Shown here in pieces: positions 8,318-16,945 of a stretch of 64,000 nt of DNA. The DNA is taken from positions 124,001 through 188,000 of the forward strand of contig NZ_JAMXOF010000002.1 of assembly GCF_024055595.1 (NCBI RefSeq). The letters are read 5' to 3'. Below the pieces are notes generated by a model that saw nothing but the letters and a program-made list of their open reading frames with translations, was not told where the DNA came from and ran no database searches. Made by a program: the position numbers and the translations under genes. Source of the DNA: Mucilaginibacter aurantiaciroseus. GTDB taxonomy: Bacteria; Bacteroidota; Bacteroidia; Sphingobacteriales; Sphingobacteriaceae. Each line of letters opens with the position of its first letter. The first letter of the stretch is position 1.

Positions 8318-9286
8318 TTGAATTGCATACTAATAAGCCGGACCGATGCTATAGGTGATGTAGTACTTACTTTACCGATGGCAGGCTATTTAAAAGACCT
8401 TTATCCTAAATCCAAAATTTTGTTTTTAGGAAAGGCCTACACAGGCCCTGTAATTAAATGCGATAAATTTGTTGATGAGTTTGTAGATTATACCGAACTG
8501 CTGAAATTATCATATCAGGAACAAATAACCTTTTTACAGCAAAAAAACATCGATGCCATAGTGCATGTGTTCCCTAATAAGCAAGTGGCCAAATTGTCTA
8601 AACAAGCTGGGATAAAAACAAGGATAGGCACAACCAACAGAATCTTTCATTGGTTTACATGTAATAATCTGGTGAAGCTAAGCCGCAAAAAATCCGACTT
8701 GCACGAGGCTCAATTAAACCTTGTACTATTAAAGCCTTTGGGCCTTAAAGAAGTACAAACCCTGCCACAGGTGATAGCCCATACCAGTCTTAAACCAACG
8801 ATATCATTGTCTGAAAAATTTGAGTTTTTATTCGATTTTGAAAAATTCAATTTAATCCTTCATCCAAAATCGAATGGCAACGGTGTAGAGTGGGGGCTTT
8901 GCAATTATAAAAAGCTTGCCGATGCCTTGCCTGCAGATAAGTTTAAAATATTCATCTCCGGATCTGATAAAGAAAAGGAACTGCTTACCCCTTGGATAAA
9001 AACCCTGCCTTCGCACGTGGTTGATATTACCGGTACCATGACACTTGACGAGTTTATCGCGTTTATATACAGGGCCGATGGCCTGCTTGCATCAGGCACC
9101 GGGCCATTACATGTTGCGGCGGCGGTAGGAATCCGAGCTTTGGGATTGTTCCCATCGTTACGGCCGATCCATCCGGGCAGGTGGGCACCTTTGGGCAAAA
9201 AAGCTGAGTATTTAGAAAGTGGAAATGGCGATCTGGAAAATATTTCCGTAGAGATGGTTGCAGCAAAAATTAATAACTGGAAATGA
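8318..9286 (+). CDS. Glycosyltransferase family 9 (heptosyltransferase-like)
   Basis: 322-residue GT-B enzyme resembling ADP-heptose:LPS heptosyltransferases. The N-terminus ISRTDAIGDVVLTLPMAGYL is the family's opening motif, with the catalytic-type Asp in DAIGD. The C-terminal half has the nucleotide-sugar site: ILHPKSNGNGVEW, then a LLASGTGPLHVAAAVG segment that matches the GPxHxAAA motif. The only plausible start is TTG at 8318, since the next in-frame ATG lies after the conserved N-terminus. It probably adds a sugar to the LPS core on the cytoplasmic face. It overlaps the next gene by 4 nt (ATGA), so the two are translationally coupled. Confidence 0.88.
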   Translation: MNCILISRTDAIGDVVLTLPMAGYLKDLYPKSKILFLGKAYTGPVIKCDKFVDEFVDYTELLKLSYQEQITFLQQKNIDAIVHVFPNKQVAKLSKQAGIKTRIGTTNRIFHWFTCNNLVKLSRKKSDLHEAQLNLVLLKPLGLKEVQTLPQVIAHTSLKPTISLSEKFEFLFDFEKFNLILHPKSNGNGVEWGLCNYKKLADALPADKFKIFISGSDKEKELLTPWIKTLPSHVVDITGTMTLDEFIAFIYRADGLLASGTGPLHVAAAVGIRALGLFPSLRPIHPGRWAPLGKKAEYLESGNGDLENISVEMVAAKINNWK

Positions 9287-10341
9287 GCAAACCACGCGTT
9301 TTAGTAACCCTCGATTCTATGCGGTACCCCAATACCGGGCTGTACAGCTTTGGTAAAAGTTTGGCCAGGGCTTTGTTAAACCATAACACAAAGTTTGATC
9401 TCGACTACTTTTTGTATCCCGGCAGCAATACCGGCTTCGAGGCGGAGGAGGTGCACAAAACCTATCTTAAGAAGTATAATAAGTTCTTTTTCATCAATAG
9501 TAATAAGGTGGATCTGTTCCACTTTACAGATCAGTTCTCGCGCCTAAAACCAAAAAAAGTACATAGCGGCAAAATGATACTGACCATACACGATATTAAC
9601 CAAGTACACGAAAACCTGAGCCCTGAAAAGTTAAAACTGTACCTGAAGAAACTTGGCGAGCGCATTAACAAGTGCGAGCGAATAGTCACTATATCAAACT
9701 TCACGGCTAAGGATGTGCTGCACTACTACCCGCACATCGCTCATAAAATAAGCGTTATATATAACGGTGCCGATAAACTGGTATTGAAGGATTACCATGC
9801 TCCTGCTTATGTCCCGAAAAACCCTTTTTTGTTTACTATCGGCATCGTATCTGCAAAAAAGAACGCGCATGTTTTGCCTGCTTTACTTGATGGAAATGAT
9901 CTTGAGCTGGTGATAGCAGGAATTAATACACCCTATAAGGCCGATGTTATGGCACAAGCCAAAAAGCATGGCTGCGAAGAACGTGTTAAAATTACCGGCC
10001 CCATAAGTGATGACGACCGCGCCTGGTATTATAAAAATTGCGAAGCTTTTGTTTTTCCATCCATTGCCGAGGGCTTTGGCTTGCCGGTGATAGAGGCCAT
10101 GCACTTTGGCAAGCCGGTGTTTTGCTCAACCCGAACCTCGCTGCCCGAAATTGGTGGAGATGCCGCTTATTATTTTGACAACTTTGACGGGGATGCCATG
10201 CAGCAGGTGTTTAAAAATAGTATTGCCGATTTTAAAGGGAATAACCGCTCAGCAAAGGTTATGGCACATGCCGAGAAATTCAATTGGGATAATACCGCCA
10301 TACAATATCTACGTTTATACGAGGAAGTACTGGGCGTTTAA
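9283..10341 (+). CDS. Glycosyltransferase family 4
   Basis: 352-residue retaining GT-B glycosyltransferase. The N-terminal domain carries LDSMRYPNTGLYSFGKSLARAL, where glycine-rich acceptor-loop residues are usual; the linker has HDINQVHE and VTISNFTAKDV. The C-terminal GT1/GT4 domain shows FPSIAEGFGLPVIEAM with the EX7E motif, then CSTRTSLPEIGGDAA. It overlaps the heptosyltransferase-like gene by four bases, implying action on the same glycan. It is convergent with the GT2 gene, with only two bases between them. Donor and acceptor are unknown. Confidence 0.9.
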   Translation: MSKPRVLVTLDSMRYPNTGLYSFGKSLARALLNHNTKFDLDYFLYPGSNTGFEAEEVHKTYLKKYNKFFFINSNKVDLFHFTDQFSRLKPKKVHSGKMILTIHDINQVHENLSPEKLKLYLKKLGERINKCERIVTISNFTAKDVLHYYPHIAHKISVIYNGADKLVLKDYHAPAYVPKNPFLFTIGIVSAKKNAHVLPALLDGNDLELVIAGINTPYKADVMAQAKKHGCEERVKITGPISDDDRAWYYKNCEAFVFPSIAEGFGLPVIEAMHFGKPVFCSTRTSLPEIGGDAAYYFDNFDGDAMQQVFKNSIADFKGNNRSAKVMAHAEKFNWDNTAIQYLRLYEEVLGV

Positions 10342-10343
10342 GG

Positions 10344-11075
10344 TTACTCTTTTCCCTTTAGTTTCCTGATCTTAAACCTGAGCCACATTTTAAGGCCAAA
10401 GTTTTTTAGGATGAGCGATGGTTTATCCTGCTCAAAAACCATATCGCGCGATTGGCCCGAAACGCCGGTATCGGCAAATTTTGCTATCACATAATTAAGG
10501 TATACGAATTTCAAATCCTTATCGCCAAAGGCCTGCATATTCAAAGCAAAATCGGCAGATGACTTATATTTTAAATTATAGGCATAGCGCTCAAAAATAA
10601 TTTTAGGATAAATAATAGATTGCTGAATAATGCCATGCTTAGCCAGGTAATAGTCAGACACAGGGCCAAGTGGTTTTAGGCCCCGGGTAAGCACACTGCC
10701 GTAGTAAACATAACCAGGGTTTACTAGCTCCAGGGCCATAGTCGAAAAATTGGGCAGTAGCTCATCATCAGCCCCTAAAAAGTAGATCCATTGGCCTTTT
10801 GTATAAGCCAGCGCTTTTGTCATGGCGTCATATATACTGTTATCGGGTTCGCTTTTCCAGTAGGTGATTTGCTTGGTATTGCTTTGTAAGATTTCTTGTG
10901 TGTCATCGGTGCTGTTGCCATCAACCACAATTAGTTCAAGGTTTGGATAGGTTTGCATAAAAATACTTTGCAGGCAGGTTTGCAGGGTTTTTGCCGCATT
11001 GTAAGTAACAACAATTATGCTTAGCAGTGCGTTATTGGTGTCTGCGGGATTAATTCCGTGTTTTTCATTTACCAT
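10344..11075 (-). CDS. Glycosyltransferase family 2
   Basis: 243-residue inverting GT-A enzyme. The N-terminal signature LSIIVVTYNAAKTLQTCLQS is followed by ELIVVDGNSTDDT (nucleotide binding), the SIYDAMTKALAYTKGQWIYF segment and GADDEL, the metal-binding DXD-type motif. No membrane helix is present. It resembles colanic-acid/LPS transferases of the WcaA/WcaE kind. It lies on the opposite strand to its glycan-locus neighbours, so it must have its own promoter in the 73-nt gap before 11149. Exact sugar unknown. Confidence 0.88.
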   Translation of the reverse strand: MVNEKHGINPADTNNALLSIIVVTYNAAKTLQTCLQSIFMQTYPNLELIVVDGNSTDDTQEILQSNTKQITYWKSEPDNSIYDAMTKALAYTKGQWIYFLGADDELLPNFSTMALELVNPGYVYYGSVLTRGLKPLGPVSDYYLAKHGIIQQSIIYPKIIFERYAYNLKYKSSADFALNMQAFGDKDLKFVYLNYVIAKFADTGVSGQSRDMVFEQDKPSLILKNFGLKMWLRFKIRKLKGKE

Positions 11076-11148
11076 TGGTACTATTGCTTAAATTAGCGGC
11101 ATAGCATTATGCATTTGCAAAGTAAGTCCATTTAAACAAAATTCCATC

Positions 11149-12246
11149 TTGAAAATATTATTCGATCATCAATATTTCTCTACCCAAAAGTATGGGGGCA
11201 TTACCCGTTATTTTGCGGGGTTGAATGATGGCCTCAATAAACGCCCCGGGGTTTCAGGTAAGATCGCAGCCCTTTATTCAGAAAATGCTTACCTGCCCAA
11301 AGGTTTATTGCCATTAGATAATGTAATCGGCAAAAATATCTTCAACCGCCACAATAACCGTATGTTCCGCTGGAATAAACGCTATTCTAACTATCTTATT
11401 AAACAATACAATTACGATATTTTCCACCCAACGTATTACGACACCTATTTTTTAAACGGTATAAAAAATCCATTCTTAATTACGGTTCATGATATGATCC
11501 ACGAAACACTGCCCCATTTGTTTCCCGATTCGGCAGCGGTCATCGCCAGGAAGAAGCAACTGATAGAAAAGGCAAGCGCCATCATCGCCATATCAGAATA
11601 TACCCAACAACAGATCATTAAATATTATCCAAAGGCCGGGGCGAAGATCACGGTAGTGCATCATGGCTATATCTTAAATCCAACATCGGCAAGCGCGCTT
11701 ATCTTGCCCAAAAAATATATACTATTTGTGGGAGATCGCGCCTTTTATAAAAACTTTGCAACCTTTATTAAAGCTATAGGGGGGGTGTTGCAGCAGGATA
11801 ATAGCCTGCACCTGATCTGCGCAGGCGGTGGCTTGTTCAACAAAGAAGAACAGAAAATACTATTAACCTTTAACATCGCTGCCCAATGCCAGCAGCTTAC
11901 TGTAACCGATGCCCAGTTGAAACAATTGTACACCCAGGCCGCTGTGTTTGCTTTCCCATCTTACCAGGAAGGTTTCGGCTTGCCGCTACTGGAGGCCTTT
12001 GCCAATAACTGCCCGGTAGTGTGCAGCAATACAACCTGTTTCCCCGAAATAGCCGGTGATGCCGCCTTTTACTTCGACCCGATGGATGAGGCATCTATTA
12101 AAGAAGCAGTGACTAAGGTTTCATATGACGATAATATCCGTCAATCGCTTATCGCAAAAGGGCAACAGCGGCTGCAAAGCTTTGCTTTTGATAAATGCGT
12201 TGATAATACCATACAGGTTTACAATACGTTATTAAAAAGCGTTTAA
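11149..12246 (+). CDS. Glycosyltransferase family 4
   Basis: 365-residue GT-B glycosyltransferase, mannosyltransferase-like. It opens ILFDHQYFSTQKYGGITRYFAGL (the KYGGITRY loop is typical), with an FHPTYYDTYF segment and a TVHDMIHE motif in the first domain and IIAISEYTQQQI at the hinge. The C-terminal domain contains FPSYQEGFGLPLLEAF (EX7E) and NTTCFPEIAGDAAFYFDPMD. The start is TTG at 11149; no ATG lies before the conserved N-terminus. It sits 45 nt upstream of the ABC exporter gene in the same direction. It is similar in architecture to the 9283 gene, so the two are probable paralogues. Confidence 0.9.
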   Translation: MKILFDHQYFSTQKYGGITRYFAGLNDGLNKRPGVSGKIAALYSENAYLPKGLLPLDNVIGKNIFNRHNNRMFRWNKRYSNYLIKQYNYDIFHPTYYDTYFLNGIKNPFLITVHDMIHETLPHLFPDSAAVIARKKQLIEKASAIIAISEYTQQQIIKYYPKAGAKITVVHHGYILNPTSASALILPKKYILFVGDRAFYKNFATFIKAIGGVLQQDNSLHLICAGGGLFNKEEQKILLTFNIAAQCQQLTVTDAQLKQLYTQAAVFAFPSYQEGFGLPLLEAFANNCPVVCSNTTCFPEIAGDAAFYFDPMDEASIKEAVTKVSYDDNIRQSLIAKGQQRLQSFAFDKCVDNTIQVYNTLLKSV

Positions 12247-12267
12247 CTATACATGGCCAAATTTGTA

Positions 12268-12275
12268 TAATTTTG
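12268..12275 (+). promoter_or_regulatory. Candidate -7 box upstream of the ABC exporter
   Basis: TAATTTTG matches the TAnnTTTG consensus 17 nt before the ATG. It suggests the exporter can be transcribed apart from the preceding glycosyltransferase. Confidence 0.4.
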
Positions 12276-12291
12276 CACCTTAACTTTTTAA

Positions 12292-14121
12292 ATGAAAACG
12301 TATTTCCGTTTGCTCTCGTTTGCAAAACCTATCCAAAAGTTTGCAATACCATATGTATTAACTACCCTGTTTGCTGTAATATTTAGTACGTTAAACCTGG
12401 CGCTGGTGGCGCCGTTGTTAACAACGCTGTTTGCCAATAACCAAAGCCACGCGGTTTTACCATTAGGCCCTAAACCTGCTTTTATAGATATTATGGCTAC
12501 ATTTAATTATTACGTGCGTTACGCCATTAATAATTATGGTACAGGTGGGGCTTTAAAGTTTGTTTGTGGTACCATTGTAATATCGGCCTTGCTGGGTAAT
12601 TTTTTTCGTTACCTGTCGCAGCGCATTATGGAGAATTTAAGGGTATATACCCTGTTAAACCTGCGCCGCACTGTATTTAATAATGTGATGAACCTTCACC
12701 TTGGTTTTTTTAGTAACGAGCGTAAGGGAGATATTATCTCAAAAATCGCCTCAGATGTGCAGGTTGTACAGTATTCGGTAACTGGCACGCTACAGGTTGT
12801 TCTTAAAGAGCCGCTCACGCTGATCGCCTTCCTGGTAATGCTGTTCCTGATCTCGCCAAGCCTAACGTTGTATTCATTTTTGATCATCCCGTTCTCGGCA
12901 TTTATTATTGCCCGCATTGTAAAACGATTAAAACAACAGGCCGTAGCATCCCAGCAAACCTATGGCAACATGATTAGTTACCTGGATGAAGCACTTTCGG
13001 GCATCAAGATCATCAAGGCTTTTAATGCCACGGGTTTTATAAAAAACAGGTTTGATAGCGAGAATAAGAAGTATTCGGATATTACAAAATCTATGGCGCG
13101 CAGGCAGCAGCTGGCCTCGCCTGTATCAGAGTTTTTAGGGATATGTATGGTTGCCGGCATTGTTTTGTATGGCGGTAATTTAGTTTTGAATAAGGAAACG
13201 CCGTTAAAACCGGCAGAGTTTATTGCTTTTATTGTATTGTTTTCGCAGATCCTAAGGCCTGCAAAAGCTATTTCAGATTCGTTCAGTAATATACACCAAG
13301 GGATTGCCGCCGGCGAGCGTGTATTAAGCCTGATAGATGAAAAACCTACCATCGTTGATGCACCAGATGCATCATCCATAAAAGATTTTACCGAGGCTAT
13401 CCGTTTCGAGGATGTATCGTTTGCCTACCAGGAAAAGGCGGTGTTATCACATGTAGATTTTGTTGTGCCTAAAGGAAAAACTGTGGCGCTGGTAGGCCCG
13501 TCGGGTGGTGGTAAATCAACCATGATGGATCTGATCCCTCGTTTTATGGATCCTCAAAGCGGGCGTATTACGGTTGATGGAAACGATATTAAAGGGGTAA
13601 CCGCAAATTCACTGCGCGGATTGATGGGCGTGGTAAACCAGGAATCTGTTTTGTTTAATGATACCATTTACAACAACATCGCCTTTGGTAAACCCGGTGC
13701 AAGCCCGGCCGATGTTGAGGCCGCCGCACGTATAGCCAACGCCCACAATTTTATTTTAGAGGCCGAAAATGGTTACGAAACTAACGTGGGCGACCGCGGA
13801 ACAAAACTATCCGGTGGCCAGCGCCAACGCATTTGTATAGCCCGTGCGGTGTTAAATAACCCGCCAATAATGCTATTGGACGAGGCAACATCAGCCCTGG
13901 ATACCGAATCAGAAAAACTGGTGCAGGATGCGCTGAACAACCTGATGAAGAACCGTACATCGCTTATTATTGCCCACCGTTTAAGCACTATCCAAAATGC
14001 AGATATGATAGTTGTACTGGAGAATGGTAAACTGATAGAGCAGGGCAACCACCAGGAACTGATCAATAAAAATGGCTTGTATCGAAAGCTGATAGATATG
14101 CAAACCTTTAATGAAGGATAA
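12292..14121 (+). CDS. MsbA-like ABC exporter (membrane and ATPase domains fused)
   Basis: 609-residue half-transporter. The N-terminal ABC transmembrane domain (about residues 1-330) has six helices. The nucleotide-binding domain follows with Walker A GPSGGGKST (about 401), the Q-loop in VNQESVLFND, signature LSGGQRQR (about 506), Walker B IMLLDEATSALD (about 525) and the H-loop AHRLST. The layout matches lipid A/lipid-linked glycan flippases of the MsbA group. Placement among glycosyltransferases suggests it exports a lipid-linked glycan or LPS core. The family also includes drug exporters, so substrate is inference from context. Confidence 0.9.
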   Translation: MKTYFRLLSFAKPIQKFAIPYVLTTLFAVIFSTLNLALVAPLLTTLFANNQSHAVLPLGPKPAFIDIMATFNYYVRYAINNYGTGGALKFVCGTIVISALLGNFFRYLSQRIMENLRVYTLLNLRRTVFNNVMNLHLGFFSNERKGDIISKIASDVQVVQYSVTGTLQVVLKEPLTLIAFLVMLFLISPSLTLYSFLIIPFSAFIIARIVKRLKQQAVASQQTYGNMISYLDEALSGIKIIKAFNATGFIKNRFDSENKKYSDITKSMARRQQLASPVSEFLGICMVAGIVLYGGNLVLNKETPLKPAEFIAFIVLFSQILRPAKAISDSFSNIHQGIAAGERVLSLIDEKPTIVDAPDASSIKDFTEAIRFEDVSFAYQEKAVLSHVDFVVPKGKTVALVGPSGGGKSTMMDLIPRFMDPQSGRITVDGNDIKGVTANSLRGLMGVVNQESVLFNDTIYNNIAFGKPGASPADVEAAARIANAHNFILEAENGYETNVGDRGTKLSGGQRQRICIARAVLNNPPIMLLDEATSALDTESEKLVQDALNNLMKNRTSLIIAHRLSTIQNADMIVVLENGKLIEQGNHQELINKNGLYRKLIDMQTFNEG

Positions 14122-14123
14122 TA

Positions 14124-14942
14124 TCAGGGTTTCCAGTTAATTTTGTCTTTTATATATTGCCAATCGCGCATTAGCAGGCTGTCAGGCGCGGGGTTACTTT
14201 GTCGTTCTATCTTGGCAATGTACTTTTTTGCTTTGCGGAGTAAAAACTTGTCCCTAACCGGCTCAAATGGGTTAAACTCAAGGTTGGTTTTAGTAAAAAG
14301 ATGTAAAAATATACCGTCGGTATAAAAGTTATAACCTAATTTATCGGCAATGGCTTTTAGGGTGGTTTCGTTATAAAACGCGATGTGTTGTCCGGTCTCA
14401 ATCGAAAAATATGACCATTCCTCAATCTTTTCTATTTTTCCCGGTTGTAATTCGGTACTAAACAATAGAGTTTCAGAAAGCTCAAGCATTTTATTTATCT
14501 GCGTTATCGGGTCAGGCAGGTGCTCAAAAACCTCAAAAGCGGTAACCAGTTCAAAGCGGGTATTTTTAGGAAGATCGCTCAGGTCAAAATGTTCTGCAAA
14601 CAAGTTTTGGCAATATGGGTCGGTATGGTAAAAGTTAAAACCTTTATCGCGCATAAGGCGGGTAAATAAACCATAACCGCCGGCGTAATCCAGGAATATG
14701 CCTTTCTTATCAAATTTTTTTAGCAGCAGTTTGCTAACCCTGTCGCTTAAATTAATGTTACGGTACGGCAGGCCAACATCAAGTTTGGTTATTGCGGATG
14801 TATAGGCTTCGTCAAGCCAGTAGGCCTCTTCAGTTTGGATGAAGCCCGTTTGATTACAACGATAATATTTTACATCGAATTTGCCCATTATTTTGGCCGT
14901 AAAAAGGTAGGTAGTATCGCCGCCTGTTATTTTGCTTCGCAT
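14124..14942 (-). CDS. Class I SAM-dependent methyltransferase
   Basis: 272 residues. The Rossmann core carries the SAM-binding FLDYAGGYGLFTRLMRDKG (motif I), an acidic end of strand 2 in FYHTDPYC, and ELVTAFEVFEHLPDP (motif IV region), as in Methyltransf_23 proteins. The N-terminus has YYRCNQTGFIQTEEAYWLDEAY, an extension often found in sugar or small-molecule methyltransferases of surface-glycan loci. Convergent with the exporter (two-base gap). It probably methylates a sugar or lipid intermediate of the locus; substrate unknown. Confidence 0.85.
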   Translation of the reverse strand: MRSKITGGDTTYLFTAKIMGKFDVKYYRCNQTGFIQTEEAYWLDEAYTSAITKLDVGLPYRNINLSDRVSKLLLKKFDKKGIFLDYAGGYGLFTRLMRDKGFNFYHTDPYCQNLFAEHFDLSDLPKNTRFELVTAFEVFEHLPDPITQINKMLELSETLLFSTELQPGKIEKIEEWSYFSIETGQHIAFYNETTLKAIADKLGYNFYTDGIFLHLFTKTNLEFNPFEPVRDKFLLRKAKKYIAKIERQSNPAPDSLLMRDWQYIKDKINWKP

Positions 14943-15062
14943 TTTCTAAAGGTGCAAATTTTAAATATAATGGGATGTAAATTTTATCTGATAACGGCTA
15001 TTTTACGCCAAATTGTATGCCTGGTATCGTAAGCTTAACGTTTTAATAAACATATTTGTAAT

Positions 15063-16016
15063 ATGAATACCTTAGCCACCTCATCATATCAAACCAGCTC
15101 GGCTGTATTATTTATAATTTTTAACCGCCCGGATACCACTGAACGGGTATTCGCCCAAATTCGCAGGGCGCAACCGACGCGCCTTTACATCGCCGCAGAT
15201 GGCCCGCGTTCACTAAAGCCCGGCGAAGATATTTTATGCGAACGAACCCGTACCATTGCTACCAATGTTGATTGGCCCTGCGAAGTGAAAACGCTTTTTC
15301 GCGAGGTTAACCTGGGGTGCAAACATGCTGTGTCATCCGCCATCACCTGGTTTTTTGAGCAGGAAGAAGAAGGCATTGTTTTAGAAGATGACTGCATGCC
15401 CAATAACGATTTCTTCAGATTTTGCGATGCGATGCTCAGCCGTTACCGCGATGATACCCGCATTAGGCACATTGGTGGCGCCAATCTGCAGCTTGGTAAA
15501 CAATGGGGCAATGCCAGTTACTACTACTCCAACATGACTCATGTTTGGGGATGGGCCGGCTGGCGGAGGGTTTGGAATGATTACGATAAAGAACTTTTGC
15601 GCTACGAGGTTGCTGATGTGCGCTCTAAATTGGAGGTTATTTTTAACGACCGCTTTGCCGTTGATACCTGGGCAGAAATATTTGCAAAAGTAAAAGCCGG
15701 AGAGATTGATACCTGGGATTACCAATACGGCTTCCTGAATTTTTTTAATAATAGCCTGTCGGTGATACCCAACCAAAATCTCATCACCAACATTGGGTTT
15801 GGCGAAAATTCAACCCATACCATTGATGCTAACAGCCCTAACGCTAATATACCTTTGCAGGAACTTGGCGAGATAAAGCACCCACTGTACGTGCTGCCCC
15901 AAAAACAAGCCGACTACTTTACCCTTAACCAGGGTTTTAACCTGGATTATAGATGGAGGCGTTACAATAAAACCAAACGTAAGCTAAAACGCTGGGTTCA
16001 GAACATCTTCAAATAA
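15063..16016 (+). CDS. Nucleotide-sugar transferase-like protein (GT-A fold)
   Basis: 317-residue protein with a glycosyltransferase-A-type N-terminus: AVLFIIFNRPDTTERVFAQI, RLYIAADGPR, and LEDDCMPNNDFFRF, a metal-binding DD motif. Such proteins are often annotated as nucleotide-diphospho-sugar transferases or, by an old name, HlpA-like. The middle contains WGWAGWRRVWNDYD, an aromatic segment conserved in this family. No signal peptide or TM helix. It closes the surface-glycan locus. Specific activity is unknown. Confidence 0.8.
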   Translation: MNTLATSSYQTSSAVLFIIFNRPDTTERVFAQIRRAQPTRLYIAADGPRSLKPGEDILCERTRTIATNVDWPCEVKTLFREVNLGCKHAVSSAITWFFEQEEEGIVLEDDCMPNNDFFRFCDAMLSRYRDDTRIRHIGGANLQLGKQWGNASYYYSNMTHVWGWAGWRRVWNDYDKELLRYEVADVRSKLEVIFNDRFAVDTWAEIFAKVKAGEIDTWDYQYGFLNFFNNSLSVIPNQNLITNIGFGENSTHTIDANSPNANIPLQELGEIKHPLYVLPQKQADYFTLNQGFNLDYRWRRYNKTKRKLKRWVQNIFK

Positions 16017-16017
16017 A

Positions 16018-16053
16018 AAGCCACCCACCCCAACCGGGCGAATGGCTTTACAA
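16018..16053 (-). terminator. Probable terminator of the outer-membrane barrel gene
   Basis: On the minus strand AAAGCCA pairs with TGGCTTT around an inner CCC/GGG pairing, followed by TTTTTA. It begins about 20 nt after the barrel gene's stop codon. It may also weakly terminate the convergent transferase. Confidence 0.6.
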
Positions 16054-16072
16054 AATCAATAGTTAGATCTTA

Positions 16073-16765
16073 TTAGTTGAACTTAAACCCTAAGCCCAAC
16101 GAGAATACCTGGTTGCGGTAATCCGGGATGGCCGAGTTGCCGTTCGCGTAGTTTTTGTCGAGGTCGATAGCGTAACGGCCCCTTAGTTCCACATTGCGAT
16201 TAAGGGTGATGCCTACACCAACAACGCCCGATATGTAGCTTTTATCGCCACGGTAATTATATTCAGATTCTGATATGGTGTTAAAGCCATCATCGTAAGT
16301 ATTACGGGTTGATGTGATGAATGTTAACTGCGGGCCTATTACAAAATTAAAGCCCGGCACCAAACGGAATTTGGCTAACAAAGGGATATCAACATAATTG
16401 GTACGTTGCTTAAATGTACCGTCGATAGTTTCGGCTTTGTAACCCTTTTGCGAAAACAAAATTTCGGGCGCGAATGATAACGGATAGGCAATAGGCACCT
16501 CAAAGGTTAAACCCGCGTGCCAGCCTGCAATAGTGCTGGTGCTAAAGTCTGAGTTATAAGCATCAACGGTATTGGAAAAGTTTACACCACCGGCAAGGCC
16601 AACTTTTGGCGTGTAAAAATCATCGCCACCGCCCCTGTTATCATAACGTTGTACGGGGGCGGGTCGCCTTACTCCCCGGCGCTGGTAGCGGCGATCGTAA
16701 CGTTGCGCGCTCACGGTTCCGGCAACGGTAATAAGGCATACGGCCATTAAGAGAAATTTTTTCAT
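16073..16765 (-). CDS. Outer-membrane beta-barrel protein (PorT-like)
   Basis: About 230 residues. The start at 16765 gives MKKFLLMAVCLITVAGTVSAQ, a clear signal peptide; an in-frame ATG 48 nt upstream would bury it and was rejected. After an Arg/Tyr-rich linker (YDRRYQRRGVRRP) the chain alternates polar and hydrophobic residues in typical barrel strands (KVGLAGGVNFSNT, AGLTFEVPI, LSFAPEILFSQKG), and ends with a C-terminal aromatic: FSLGLGFKFN. It matches the outer-membrane beta-barrel domain proteins common in Bacteroidota. Specific role unknown. It has its own terminator. Confidence 0.85.
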   Translation of the reverse strand: MKKFLLMAVCLITVAGTVSAQRYDRRYQRRGVRRPAPVQRYDNRGGGDDFYTPKVGLAGGVNFSNTVDAYNSDFSTSTIAGWHAGLTFEVPIAYPLSFAPEILFSQKGYKAETIDGTFKQRTNYVDIPLLAKFRLVPGFNFVIGPQLTFITSTRNTYDDGFNTISESEYNYRGDKSYISGVVGVGITLNRNVELRGRYAIDLDKNYANGNSAIPDYRNQVFSLGLGFKFN

Positions 16766-16930
16766 CGGTTTTATTTTTTTAATTGTTGCTAAACTACTGT
16801 GGGCTAGACACAATATTTCCGGTTTGTTAATTTTATAACCTATAGAGTGAAATCAGGTACCAAGGTTTATTCGTATATCCAATATATATCTTTCTGAGGC
16901 AAAACAATTAGCCGTAATTGAGATTTAAGC

Positions 16931-16938
16931 TACATTTG
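16931..16938 (+). promoter_or_regulatory. Candidate -7 box for the GH3 gene
   Basis: TACATTTG fits TAnnTTTG and ends only 7 nt before the ATG at 16946. If used, the mRNA would be nearly leaderless. Confidence 0.4.
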
Positions 16939-16945
16939 GATAATA

